Assembly (NCBI GenBank): GCA_964474755.1
Contig: CAYYUG010000007.1
Span: forward strand, 1 to 64,000
DNA length: 64,000 bases
Reading direction: 5' to 3'
From: GCA-2717185 sp964474755
GTDB taxonomy: Bacteria > Pseudomonadota > Alphaproteobacteria > UBA8366 > GCA-2717185
Shown here: positions 43,275-51,758 of the stretch, piece after piece
Numbering within the stretch: the first letter of the stretch is position 1
How the letters are laid out: every line of letters starts with the position of its first letter
Position numbers and translations under genes: made by a program
The notes under the pieces: generated by a model
Seen by the model: the letters and a program-made list of their open reading frames with translations, nothing else
Told to the model about the DNA's origin: nothing
The model's database searches: none

Positions 43275-43682
43275 TTACTTGCACTTAAAAGTCATCTTTT
43301 TCTTCTTGCCGTTAAGATAGGCGGTGTAGGATTTTTTAGCGCCTTCAACTTTAACCAGCTTATACATTTGCGGTTCACCGACCACGCCGAACATCAGTGA
43401 CAGTGTGCCACCCGAGATGCTCCATTTGCCCTGCAGGGTGGAGGATTTTCCTATATTGCGGTCGGCACTCCCGGAGGTGGAAGATTCGTCCTTATAATAG
43501 AAGTCGGTGCCTTTATCTTTTCCTTTTTTCCCCGCCTTCCAAGAACAGGTGATACTCCCCTTTGCGAAGGCTTTCTTCACCTCATCGGCGGACATGAATT
43601 TGGGGTCACCGGCCTGTGCCGAAACTCCGCTTGCCAGCAGTACAACAGATGCTGCGGTGATGAATGTTTTGATCGATTTCAT
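43275..43682 (-). CDS. small secreted protein of unknown function
   Basis: 135 residues. MKSIKTFITAASVVLLASGVSAQA is a clear Sec signal peptide with cleavage expected after AQA or ASGVSA. The mature part is lysine-rich, with two cysteines only (SITCSW and the C-terminal FKCK), glycine-serine-rich middle, and no family I recognise. It resembles small periplasmic proteins of marine alphaproteobacteria. ATG 43682 follows GAGGAA. Confidence 0.7.
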   Translation of the reverse strand: MKSIKTFITAASVVLLASGVSAQAGDPKFMSADEVKKAFAKGSITCSWKAGKKGKDKGTDFYYKDESSTSGSADRNIGKSSTLQGKWSISGGTLSLMFGVVGEPQMYKLVKVEGAKKSYTAYLNGKKKKMTFKCK

Positions 43683-43890
43683 AGGGGTTCCTCTGTTATT
43701 TCGTTCCCTGCTTTCCACATATACTGCAAAAACAGACCGTAGCCGTCCATAGAGGAGATGATGGGTTAATTAGATTACTCCGGATCATCCAATTCAGTGC
43801 ACAATTCGTCAACGCGCAACTCACCGTCGCGGGTTTGGCCGCAAATCACAAGGGAGCGCTGTACATCTTTTACTGATTTCGTTTGTACTT

Positions 43891-43917
43891 AGAAGCTTTT
43901 CGAATAGAAAAGCTTCT
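43891..43917 (+). terminator. rho-independent terminator-like hairpin
   Basis: A perfect 11-bp stem (43891-43901 and 43907-43917) with a 5-nt loop is followed on the plus strand by TTTTGTC. No plus-strand gene is seen before it. It lies after the minus-strand crotonase remnant and may be a bidirectional signal or a relic. Confidence 0.55.
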
Positions 43918-43945
43918 TTTGTCAGGCCCTCGGTCCGGCTTAGAT

Positions 43946-44170
43946 TTAGATGGCAGATTTATTGAAATGGGTGAGGATAAAATCGGGACTGATGCTGCGC
44001 ATTACCATGTTCGTCAAACCGGTATCAGCTTTCTGTTGGGATGACGGTTCGTTCAGCTTACTCAGCAATTCCTTATTGATCATGTTTGCTGGCGGGTTGT
44101 TGATTTTGAGCCTTGCGACACGGCAGTCAAGGCCGATTGCTAGCCGCTCGAAGCCATAAACCATAGCCAC
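43946..44170 (-). pseudogene. crotonase (enoyl-CoA hydratase) N-terminal remnant
   Basis: The frame starts MAMVYGFERLAIGLDCRVAR and goes on LKINNPPANMINKELLSKL. This is the normal beginning of enoyl-CoA hydratase/isomerase proteins (VAxLxLNNPPxNxLN). After about 40 residues the resemblance ends and the frame stops, so only the N-terminus is left. The full-length crotonase gene at 46.8 kb is a different copy. Confidence 0.55.
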
Positions 44171-44185
44171 AACCTCCTGCGAAAT

Positions 44186-45040
44186 TTACAGAATACCCGT
44201 TGTTGGTTTGATGGTGATATTCTCCGCCTTGAGCGCTGCGACAACGGCTTTGCCCATCTGTGCGGCGCCCGGTGTATCGCTGTGTAAGCAGAAGGTGTCA
44301 GCTTGCATCGGCACTTGCGTACCGTCGTCGGCGACAACAAATCCATTTTGAACGACGTTGACGATCTGTGTGGCAGCTTCCTGGGCTCCTTTCAGCAAAG
44401 CTTGTGGATGTCTGCGATCCACAATCGAGCCGGTGTTATCGTAGCGCCGGTCGGCGTAGCACTCCCGAGCGATATGTAGGCCGGAATCCTGCAGTTGCGC
44501 CAAGGTCGGCGCCCGGGCAGGTGATACCACGATGATTTCCGGGTTGAATGCACGAACGGCTCTAATCAAAGCTGTGCAGGCCCACGTTTCAATCGCGACA
44601 TCGTAATAAAGCGCGCCATGGCACTTGACTGTCCGAACCCTTTGACCGAACTCCCGAAGCATGCCGTCTAGTGCGCCGAACTGATAGAGCAAGACACTGG
44701 TGAGTTCTGCCTGGGTCATCGTGATATGGTCTTGCCCAAAATTAAATAGTCCTGGATAGGAAGGATGTGCGCCAATCTGGACATTCCTTGCTAGCAGTTT
44801 TGGGATCAGCCTTTGCAGGATTAGCGGGTCGCCGGAATGCAATCCGCAGGCCAAGTAGGCGGAGCTGATCAACGGCAGCAGTGCATTGTCCGCTCGCGCC
44901 ATAGTTTGTCGGGGGTGAAGGCTGGCTCCGGTTTCTGGCAATGTGGTGTGCTGTAAGACGTCTATGGGGATGCCGGCGGGCGGCAAAATGAAGCCTTCCG
45001 CAAGCTCGGTGGAGAGGTCGACAGCGATTGGTTTATCCAT
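44186..45040 (-). CDS. LamB/YcsF (5-oxoprolinase subunit A) family protein
   Basis: 284 residues, longer than the usual about 250. VDLSTELAEGF replaces the familiar DLNxDxGEGFG. Then YLACGLHSGDPLILQRLI, NVQIGAHPSYPGLFNFGQ, VKCHGALYYDV and CYADRRYDNTGSIVDRR follow the family order. Residues about 18-50 look like an insertion. The known member PxpA acts with PxpB and PxpC to open 5-oxoproline with ATP. No pxpBC genes are near, so the reaction may differ. The start lies 5 bp after the CaiB stop. Confidence 0.78.
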   Translation of the reverse strand: MDKPIAVDLSTELAEGFILPPAGIPIDVLQHTTLPETGASLHPRQTMARADNALLPLISSAYLACGLHSGDPLILQRLIPKLLARNVQIGAHPSYPGLFNFGQDHITMTQAELTSVLLYQFGALDGMLREFGQRVRTVKCHGALYYDVAIETWACTALIRAVRAFNPEIIVVSPARAPTLAQLQDSGLHIARECYADRRYDNTGSIVDRRHPQALLKGAQEAATQIVNVVQNGFVVADDGTQVPMQADTFCLHSDTPGAAQMGKAVVAALKAENITIKPTTGIL

Positions 45041-45044
45041 CAAG

Positions 45045-46244
45045 TCATCCTGCGCTATCCAATGCTGCACCTTCATCTAGCAATCGTGTAATTTCTTCGG
45101 CATCGTAGCCATGCTCCGCCAAGATTGCGCTCGTGTGTTCACCGAAGCGTGGCGGGTCGCGCCGGATTGTAGCAGGAGATTTGCTAAGGCTGTAGGGTGG
45201 CTTCATCAGCCGGATGCGGCCTTCGGTGGGATGTTCTATTTCCTGCCAGAACCCAACATCGTCGAGATGGCTGTCGGAAACGACCTCATCCAGGGTCGAG
45301 ATAGGCATGCAGGGAACACCGGCCTCTGCCAGGAGCTTCGTCCACTCTGCTGTTGTGCGTTCCAACATTAACTCGCCGATTAACGCGTTGACGGAATCGA
45401 TGTTAGAAATACGCGCCTTCCTATCCTTTAGTATCGGGTTCTTCCACAGGTCTTCCCGATCGATCGCTTTTAAAAAACCGCGCCAGTGTTTATCGCTCCC
45501 GGGTAGGGCGCAGATATGACCGTCCTTTGTCTTGTATGGCCAGCGCATGGGTTTGGCGTGCCGGACTGATCCTGGCGGTCCGATCGACGGCACGAAGCTT
45601 TCACCGCATAGATGCTCGGGGAAGATGAAACTGACCATGCTCTCGAACATGGGCACCTCGATCTCCTGGCCTTCGCCGGTGGCGAGCTTGTGGTACAACG
45701 CGGCCGACATGGCATAGGCGGCGAAAAGGCCCGTCGTTTTGTCGGCTATCAAGGAAGGTACGTAGCGTGCTTCGCGGCCGCCATATCCTTCGAGCGCAAC
45801 AAAACCCGAGGCTCCCTGGATGACATCGTCATAGGCAGCTTGCCCCGCATAGCGACCCTCGCGTCCGAATCCCCATATGTTGCAATAGATAATATTTGGA
45901 TTGATCTCGCGCACTCGTTCGTAGTCGAAACCAAGCCGTTCTAGCGGTTCCGCTCGCATATTGTGGACGAAGAGGTCGGCGTCGCGCAGCAACACCCGGA
46001 AGGCTTCGGCACCGCCTTCCGTCTTCAAATCCAATGTGATCGCCCGCTTGTTACGGTTCAGTTGCAAGAAACTTGCAGCCATGCCGGAGTTTAACGCTGG
46101 ACCGCTGCCGCGGGTTAGGTCGCCATCTGGTGCTTCGACCTTGATTACTTCTGCCCCCATATCACCTAGCAGCTGACTGGAATAGGGGCCGACAAATACG
46201 GTCGTCATATCCACTACCCGAATTCCATCGAATGGTCCTGTCAT
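45045..46244 (-). CDS. CaiB/BaiF family CoA-transferase
   Basis: 399 residues of the class III CoA-transferases. FDGIRVVDMTTVFVGPYSSQLLGDMGAEVIKVE is the N-terminal motif; the catalytic aspartate is expected in the stretch near VIADKTTGLFAAYAMSAAL (D of LIADKT); GEGQEIEVPMFESM follows. These enzymes move CoA between acids such as carnitine, formate/oxalate or succinate and itaconate/mesaconate. It may activate an acid made by the upstream UbiD or crotonase genes. Confidence 0.87.
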   Translation of the reverse strand: MTGPFDGIRVVDMTTVFVGPYSSQLLGDMGAEVIKVEAPDGDLTRGSGPALNSGMAASFLQLNRNKRAITLDLKTEGGAEAFRVLLRDADLFVHNMRAEPLERLGFDYERVREINPNIIYCNIWGFGREGRYAGQAAYDDVIQGASGFVALEGYGGREARYVPSLIADKTTGLFAAYAMSAALYHKLATGEGQEIEVPMFESMVSFIFPEHLCGESFVPSIGPPGSVRHAKPMRWPYKTKDGHICALPGSDKHWRGFLKAIDREDLWKNPILKDRKARISNIDSVNALIGELMLERTTAEWTKLLAEAGVPCMPISTLDEVVSDSHLDDVGFWQEIEHPTEGRIRLMKPPYSLSKSPATIRRDPPRFGEHTSAILAEHGYDAEEITRLLDEGAALDSAG

Positions 46245-46435
46245 GGGATTAAGTTTCCTTGTCTGTTTGTTTCGTTGGCGATTAAAAGGCCATACTCAAG
46301 CTTGGCTGTAGCGACCCCAATGATCGTGATGCCGAAAGAATCGTAAATCACCATGGTGTCCAACGGAACCGCTTTAGCCTCAGTTTAACTTTTGCCGGCC
46401 TCCACTAAATATTGCGGCTCGAGGAACAGATTCAT
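46241..46435 (-). pseudogene. possible ornithine cyclodeaminase/mu-crystallin C-terminal remnant
   Basis: After a short piece MNLFLEPQYLVEAGKS and a stop, the same frame reads MVIYDSFGITIIGVATAKLEYG, close to the final strand and helix of the ornithine cyclodeaminase family (TxFDSxGxAIxDxAxAxLxY). It ends at a TGA overlapping the CaiB start. The match is short, so the call is tentative. Confidence 0.35.
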
Positions 46436-46716
46436 CGAGCCTGCTCCCCCGCTGTGAATAGGAAGGGCATTTTCATTTCCTTATGCCTTTCCTTAGCGGT
46501 AAAATTGAGCACTGGCGCCTGTAGATCGTGACCGGCACTGTTCACCAGCGCATCAATTCGGCCCCATTTGTTTAAGGTCGCGTCGACTACTGGTTGTATG
46601 TTGTCAATTGATTAGTTCGAACCGGCAACTCCGCCGCCGCTCAATTTGTTTGCTGGCTTTTCCCCCTTGCGTGAGGAAGAGAGTATTTCGATTTGATAGC
46701 CGTCATTCGGCACTCA
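46432..46716 (-). pseudogene. SDR family pseudogene
   Basis: The minus frame reads NDGYQIEILSSSRKGEKPAN, KLSGGGVAGSN, a TAA stop, then SIDNIQPVVDATLNKWGRID and ALVNSAGHDLQAPVLN. This is the beginning of a short-chain dehydrogenase up to the NAG motif. The glycine motif before it and all of the catalytic C-terminal half are missing. Clearly broken. Confidence 0.6.
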
Positions 46717-46792
46717 TGCCGCTACTCCATCACTAATCATCGCGAATTTATTCTGTGTTAAGGTCGTTTCTATATTTTGAGCCTGCCGACAC

Positions 46793-47581
46793 CTAATACC
46801 CGACAAAATTGCCCGGCCGCTTTTCTTTGAAGGCCGCGATGGCTTCTGGGTGGTCTGCTCCGGCTCGGGCGACTGCGATGTGGGAACTGATCAAATCGAG
46901 CGCGGTTTCGATGTCCGTGTTGGCACTCTGATAGGCGGCTCGCTTGATAAGACGGACAGATAGGGGCGGCATGGACGCAATGCGTTGGGCAATTTTACGA
47001 GTTTCCTCCATCAGGGATTCGTTTGAGAAGACATGGTTCACCAAACCGATTTCTTTGGCTGTTTCGGCGTCAATAAATTCAGCTGTCCAGAGTAGCTCCA
47101 GCGCCCGCCCCATGCCGACCAGTCTCGGCAGAAAATAGGCTCCACCGCCGCCGGGTGCGAGGCCGATCTTGGCGTAGGTTTCAGCGAAGCGGGCGGATTG
47201 TCCGGCGGTTCGGAAATCACAGGCCAGCGCCAAGTCCATGCCGCCTCCGACGGCAAGACCGTTGACCGCAGCAATGATTGGTTTGTCGAACCGTGCTAGT
47301 CGTTTAGGGAAGGCCTGGACGCCACCGTAAATACGTTCCTTGGTGGTATGTGGCCGGTTGTCTACCTCTTCGCCCATGGCGGACACGTCGCCGCCGGTGG
47401 AGAAGCCGCGTCCGGTGCCCGTCAGGATCACCACGCGGACATCGCTTCGCTGTTCGCATTCGTCGATAGAGGCTACCAGGGCTTCCAGCATCTCGTTAGT
47501 GAAGGCGTTTAGCTTTGCCGGGCGGTTCAGTGTCAAGGTGGCGATATGTTCTCTCACCTCGAAGTTGAAATTTCTAGACAT
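46793..47581 (-). CDS. enoyl-CoA hydratase/isomerase (crotonase) family protein
   Basis: 262 residues, full crotonase fold. HIATLTLNRPAKLNAFTNEM, LTGTGRGFSTGGDVSAMGEE, AVNGLAVGGGMDLALACDFRTAG and KIGLAPGGGGAYFLPRLVG are the classic blocks. The oxyanion-hole glycines remain. The glutamate pair of true hydratases is altered: the first is aspartate (GGMDLA) and the second appears to be tyrosine, so it may be an isomerase or other crotonase rather than a hydratase. ATG 47581 follows AAGGAGC. It follows the UbiD gene by 26 bp. Confidence 0.85.
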   Translation of the reverse strand: MSRNFNFEVREHIATLTLNRPAKLNAFTNEMLEALVASIDECEQRSDVRVVILTGTGRGFSTGGDVSAMGEEVDNRPHTTKERIYGGVQAFPKRLARFDKPIIAAVNGLAVGGGMDLALACDFRTAGQSARFAETYAKIGLAPGGGGAYFLPRLVGMGRALELLWTAEFIDAETAKEIGLVNHVFSNESLMEETRKIAQRIASMPPLSVRLIKRAAYQSANTDIETALDLISSHIAVARAGADHPEAIAAFKEKRPGNFVGY

Positions 47582-47607
47582 CTGGGGCTCCTTATAGGTG
47601 TGGTGGA

Positions 47608-49194
47608 CTATTTTGTTTTTTCACGACGCCCGACGAGTTTTTCGCCGGTTTCGTAATAGCGGCCGGTGACGGCCAGCTTGGCCTCTTCTGCGTTTTCCTC
47701 GGTCCATTGGGTTAGTGGATAGCCGTGCCATGGCGCCTGTAAATCGAGTTTGGGCAGTCCAAGTTCAGCCCAGCGTCTCAGCGCGGCTTCCATGAAGTCC
47801 TGCCGCGGCAGTGACACTGGCATATAGGGGTGTTCGCGGCAGGAATTGATTAGCAGTGCCGATGCACCCTGACCGTCGGGATAGAGTTCGTCTGTCGAAG
47901 GTGGGATCGATGGGTCCAGCCGCGGTACTTTGCCACGGATGATCTCTGCGTCGCGATGGGGTTGCATGCTGTAGGACAAAGCCCAAAGAATTTGGTCCAT
48001 CGAGTCTGGGTCCACGTCGGAATCGACGGCAATGAAAATTTTGCCAAGCGAGGCATCGAAGGATGCTGCGGCGCGCAATGCCTGCCAGGGTTGGCCTATT
48101 GCCGGCTTATCGAGCTGGATGACGAACATCATGTTGCAGCTCGCCATCTCGTGGCAGGCTACCTTAGTTACCGAGGGGATGTTGCAGGCGTCTTTTAGGT
48201 GGTTCAGATAAATGGCATCGAAGGCAATCTTGCGGATCACGCTGCTTTCGCTGGGCGGATATTCGCTGATGATACCCTGACAGATTGGCTGGTTGCGATG
48301 GGTGATTGCTTTTACCTCAAATATTTTCTCCATCTTGCGTGGGCCAAGATAGCCGCTGGCCTCGCCGAATGGCGCCTCCGGTTCAAGAATATCTGTGCGG
48401 ATAATGCCTTCGATGACGATCTCGGCTCTGGCTGGGATCATGCAGTCGAAGGTCTCCGCAGGGACGACGTCGATGGCGCCGCCGTTCAGAGCGCCGGCTA
48501 GGCCGTATTCGTCGACGCCGTAAGGCACTTTGCTCGCCGCTGCCAGCAACAGGGAAGGCGGTCCACCGATGATGATCGCTGCCTCCAAGTGCTTCCCCAT
48601 TCGCCGCGCCTTATCCCATTGGATCGCCAAATGCTGGGTCGGCACGTCGGTGGCGCAACCGATTCTATCCGGCGCCTTGATCATCCCGCGATAGATGCCA
48701 AGATTATAATCACCATTTTCCGGGTCGCGTGTTACCCAAGCGCCGGCTGTGATGTAGGGCGCCGGGTCAAAGCCTGGGGTGGAGATTAGGTGTGGGAACT
48801 TGCCAACGCCGTCACCCAGTTCGGGTGCGCGTATCACATTTGCCTTGACCGGTGCGTCGTCCACCGCCACCACCTTTGGTGGTTTATGGTTGCCATGCGC
48901 CTGGGCCCAATGTGACGCAATCGCATCTTCATCGACGCCACAAGCGGCGGCATAGACCGCCCGCGAGCTGCCCAAGGCGCCGAGAACGACCGAGGAACCC
49001 TCAAAATTGGTGCCAAGTGGATCGGTCACGTTTCGGAACCAGAAGGCCTTTCGCTGTGGCTCCGGTAATCCACGGAACTGCAGCCGGACCAGTGGGACTA
49101 GCTCGGTATCCTTGTCCATTGTCGCGTCGATGGTTTGCAGCAAGCCGCGGCGATCAAGTTCCTTTATATACTCGCGAAGGTCGCGATACGGCAT
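47608..49194 (-). CDS. UbiD family decarboxylase
   Basis: 528 residues, in the normal range. YRDLREYIKELDRRGLLQTID at the start, TAGAWVTRDPENGDYNLGIYR with the prFMN-binding region, FGEASGYLGPRKM with glutamate, ITHRNQPICQGIISEYPPSE with the arginine, and VDSDVDPDSMDQILWALSYSMQPHRD. These enzymes use prenylated FMN to decarboxylate or carboxylate aromatic and alpha,beta-unsaturated acids. The flavin prenyltransferase gene ubiX is not in this window. It likely works with the crotonase and CaiB genes downstream. Confidence 0.88.
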   Translation of the reverse strand: MPYRDLREYIKELDRRGLLQTIDATMDKDTELVPLVRLQFRGLPEPQRKAFWFRNVTDPLGTNFEGSSVVLGALGSSRAVYAAACGVDEDAIASHWAQAHGNHKPPKVVAVDDAPVKANVIRAPELGDGVGKFPHLISTPGFDPAPYITAGAWVTRDPENGDYNLGIYRGMIKAPDRIGCATDVPTQHLAIQWDKARRMGKHLEAAIIIGGPPSLLLAAASKVPYGVDEYGLAGALNGGAIDVVPAETFDCMIPARAEIVIEGIIRTDILEPEAPFGEASGYLGPRKMEKIFEVKAITHRNQPICQGIISEYPPSESSVIRKIAFDAIYLNHLKDACNIPSVTKVACHEMASCNMMFVIQLDKPAIGQPWQALRAAASFDASLGKIFIAVDSDVDPDSMDQILWALSYSMQPHRDAEIIRGKVPRLDPSIPPSTDELYPDGQGASALLINSCREHPYMPVSLPRQDFMEAALRRWAELGLPKLDLQAPWHGYPLTQWTEENAEEAKLAVTGRYYETGEKLVGRREKTK

Positions 49195-49332
49195 GTTTTG
49201 TCTCCCTATTTTGACGGGCGCGTTCCTTCGGCCGTCGCTGCTTCATCCTGCGAAAACCGGCTTCGGTTTGTCCGGCCGTCGTGAAAGGCTACGATATTAG
49301 GTGGTTAGGTACGAACCGCAGGAGAAGTTCCC

Positions 49333-50499
49333 ATGAAAGGCCCCGTCTTTCGTACATCGCTTTGCGAAATGCTCAAAATCGAATATCCGATCCTGCTCGC
49401 GGGCATGGGATCACGGGGCTTGGCTACTCCGCCGGAGCTGGTTGCAGCGGTATCAGAGGCTGGCGGCATGGGTGTTGTCGGCGGATCTGGCCTGACGCCG
49501 GATGATTTGCGTAGCCAGATACGCGAAACCCGAAAGCTGACCGACAAGCCCATTGGCGTAGATTTAATTCTGCCCGCGAAGGTAGCTGTTGGTGCCGGCA
49601 ATACCCGTTCGGAAGTGCGTACGCAGCTGAAGACGAATTTTCCGCAGCAGGTCGCCTTCGTAGAGAAATTGATGGCACAGCATGGTCTCGAACAGACCGA
49701 ACTAGACAACGAGTTTGTTGTAGCCAACACGTCAGGAGATCGTGGTGAGACGCCTGGGTCCAACCAAAAAAACATGATCCAGCAACAGGTCGATGTGATC
49801 ATGGAGGAAGACGTGCAAATGTTCGCGGCTGGGCTCGGTGACCCGTCTTGGGTCGTGCCGATGGCTCGTGAGAAGGGTATTACTGTCATGGGGCTGGTCG
49901 GCTCGCCACGTAATGCCATACGACAGGTCGAAGCCGGTGTTGATATTGTCGTCGCGCAGGGTTACGAGGCTGGAGGTCACACTGGAAAGATTGCAAATTT
50001 TCCGTTAATCCCACAGGTCGTCGACGCTGTTGCGCCGCGACCGGTTGTCGCCGCTGGTGGTATAGCTGACGGACGCGGAGTTGCGGCCGCCCTATCACTA
50101 GGCGCCGTCGGCGCCTGGGTCGGTACCGCGTTTCTGGTCTCCGAGGAATGCGCCATTCACGATACGCATAAGCGTCAAATCGTTGATGGTGAATCGCGTG
50201 ATTTCGAGATCAGCCGGACCTATACCGGTAAGACCGCGCGGATGTTCCGCAACGAAATTGTAAAGGCCTGGACTGATGCCGATCTCGACCCATTGCCGAT
50301 GCCCTACCAGAAAATTTTGATGGACGATTTCAATGCCGCGGCGCGCGCGGCTGGCCGCCTCGAAGTCCACAGTAATCCGGCTGGTCAGGCCGCCGGCCTA
50401 TTGGATGAAGTTCGCCCAGCAGCCGATATTATGCGAGATCTAATTTCTGGCTCAGTTGAGGCACTGGAGAGTATCCGCGAACGGGTTACAACGTCCTAG
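49333..50499 (+). CDS. nitronate monooxygenase/FabK-like FMN protein
   Basis: 388 residues of the 2-nitropropane dioxygenase-like TIM barrel. EYPILLAGMGSRGLATPPELVAAVSEAGGMG opens, GVDLILPAK, VAQGYEAGGHTGKIANFPLIPQ with the H of GGHTG as base candidate, and AAGGIADGRGVAAALSLGAVGAWVGTAFL binds FMN phosphate. It is longer than the basic 320-residue enzyme. Activity could be nitronate oxidation or an enoyl reductase type reaction. The start follows CAGGAGAA. Next to an acyl-CoA dehydrogenase gene, 9 bp away. Confidence 0.83.
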   Translation: MKGPVFRTSLCEMLKIEYPILLAGMGSRGLATPPELVAAVSEAGGMGVVGGSGLTPDDLRSQIRETRKLTDKPIGVDLILPAKVAVGAGNTRSEVRTQLKTNFPQQVAFVEKLMAQHGLEQTELDNEFVVANTSGDRGETPGSNQKNMIQQQVDVIMEEDVQMFAAGLGDPSWVVPMAREKGITVMGLVGSPRNAIRQVEAGVDIVVAQGYEAGGHTGKIANFPLIPQVVDAVAPRPVVAAGGIADGRGVAAALSLGAVGAWVGTAFLVSEECAIHDTHKRQIVDGESRDFEISRTYTGKTARMFRNEIVKAWTDADLDPLPMPYQKILMDDFNAAARAAGRLEVHSNPAGQAAGLLDEVRPAADIMRDLISGSVEALESIRERVTTS

Positions 50500-50508
50500 G
50501 GGCGATCA

Positions 50509-51738
50509 ATGGACGATCTTTTTCCTGAAGAAATCGGCCTAATTCGCGACAGCGTTAACCGTTTTATGGCAACCAAGGTCGTGCCTAAAATGGACGCGAT
50601 CGAAGCGGCCGGTGAATTCCCACGCGATTTGGTGCTACAGGCGGGAACTGCAGGATTTTATGGCAACCTTTTTCCGGAATCGGTGGGTGGAAGTGGCATG
50701 GGTTACCTGGCTGCTGCGGTGGTCAGTGAGGAACTGGCGCGCAACGATGTCCGTTTCGCTGCCTGCTACAACCAACAGGCTGCAACCTGTCCCTACTGTA
50801 TTTTCGCTGCAGGTACGGTCGAACAAGTCATGAAATACGTGCCCAAACTGCTGGCTGGAGAGACAATCGGAATGATGTCTTTAACCGAACCGGGTGGTGG
50901 CTCTGACGCGTTGGGCAATATGCATACGCGAGCAGACCGTGACGGTGATTTCTATATCCTGAACGGCTCCAAGATGTGGGCGTCGATGGCAAACGAGACC
51001 GATGTCGGCGTGCTTTTGGCCAAAACTGATCCGGATGCGGGTCATCGTGGTGTTACTGCTTTCATCGTTGAACCCAAAAAATACCCAGGATTCGAGGCTA
51101 GACCCGTGGAAATGCACGGCCTGTCGAAGGCGCTACGAACCAACGCTGTGTTCCTCGATGATTTCAAGGTCCCGGTCGAGAACCGGCTTGGCGAGGAAGG
51201 TGAAGGGTTCCAAATTGTCATGCAGTCGCTGCAGGCCGGTCGTGTGACCGTGGCGGCGAAAGCGCTTGGCGTCGCCCGCGCCGGCTTTGAGGATGCGGTG
51301 CGCTACGCGAACGAGCGCTTGGTAAATGGGTCGCCAATCGGCAAGTTCCAGATGATCCAGTCCGACATTGCCGATATGGCGGCCAGCATCGAAGCAAGCC
51401 GGCTTTTGGTCTATGATGCGGCGCGGCGTATGGATGCGGGGTTGCCGTGCAATCGTATAGCTGCGATCGCCAAGTACCACGCATCGCAGACGGCGAAGAT
51501 GGTCGCGGATAAGGCGCAGCAGGTTTTTGGTGGCTACGGGCTGGCGACCGAATATCGGGTATCGTGGCTGAAGTCTTACGCAGACCTATTCTTTACTGGA
51601 GAAGGAACCGCGAATGTACAAAAAATTCTGATTGCCGAGGACGCGCTCGGCTACAAAGTGGCCGACCGCCATCACGGTAAGACTAAGTTCCGAGATCCGC
51701 GGAATGGCGATATATTAGGCTCGGCCGCGGCTCAGTAA
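50509..51738 (+). CDS. acyl-CoA dehydrogenase
   Basis: 409 residues in the usual three-domain order. FYGNLFPESVGGSGMGYLAAAVV in the N-terminal helices, MSLTEPGGGSDALGNMHTRA binding FAD, MWASMANETDVGVLLAK in the beta domain, and QVFGGYGLATEYRVSWLKSYAD with FFTGEGTANVQ, whose glutamate sits at the catalytic-base position of the family. It would oxidise an acyl-CoA to an enoyl-CoA with an electron-transfer flavoprotein. Confidence 0.9.
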   Translation: MDDLFPEEIGLIRDSVNRFMATKVVPKMDAIEAAGEFPRDLVLQAGTAGFYGNLFPESVGGSGMGYLAAAVVSEELARNDVRFAACYNQQAATCPYCIFAAGTVEQVMKYVPKLLAGETIGMMSLTEPGGGSDALGNMHTRADRDGDFYILNGSKMWASMANETDVGVLLAKTDPDAGHRGVTAFIVEPKKYPGFEARPVEMHGLSKALRTNAVFLDDFKVPVENRLGEEGEGFQIVMQSLQAGRVTVAAKALGVARAGFEDAVRYANERLVNGSPIGKFQMIQSDIADMAASIEASRLLVYDAARRMDAGLPCNRIAAIAKYHASQTAKMVADKAQQVFGGYGLATEYRVSWLKSYADLFFTGEGTANVQKILIAEDALGYKVADRHHGKTKFRDPRNGDILGSAAAQ

Positions 51739-51758
51739 CGAAAGACCAAGAACGAGAC

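Noticed and set aside
45045..49194. A known complete pathway (for example benzoyl-CoA or phthalate degradation)
   Set aside because: Families fit aromatic acid breakdown, but no diagnostic set such as benzoyl-CoA reductase or a phthaloyl-CoA decarboxylase pair can be shown.
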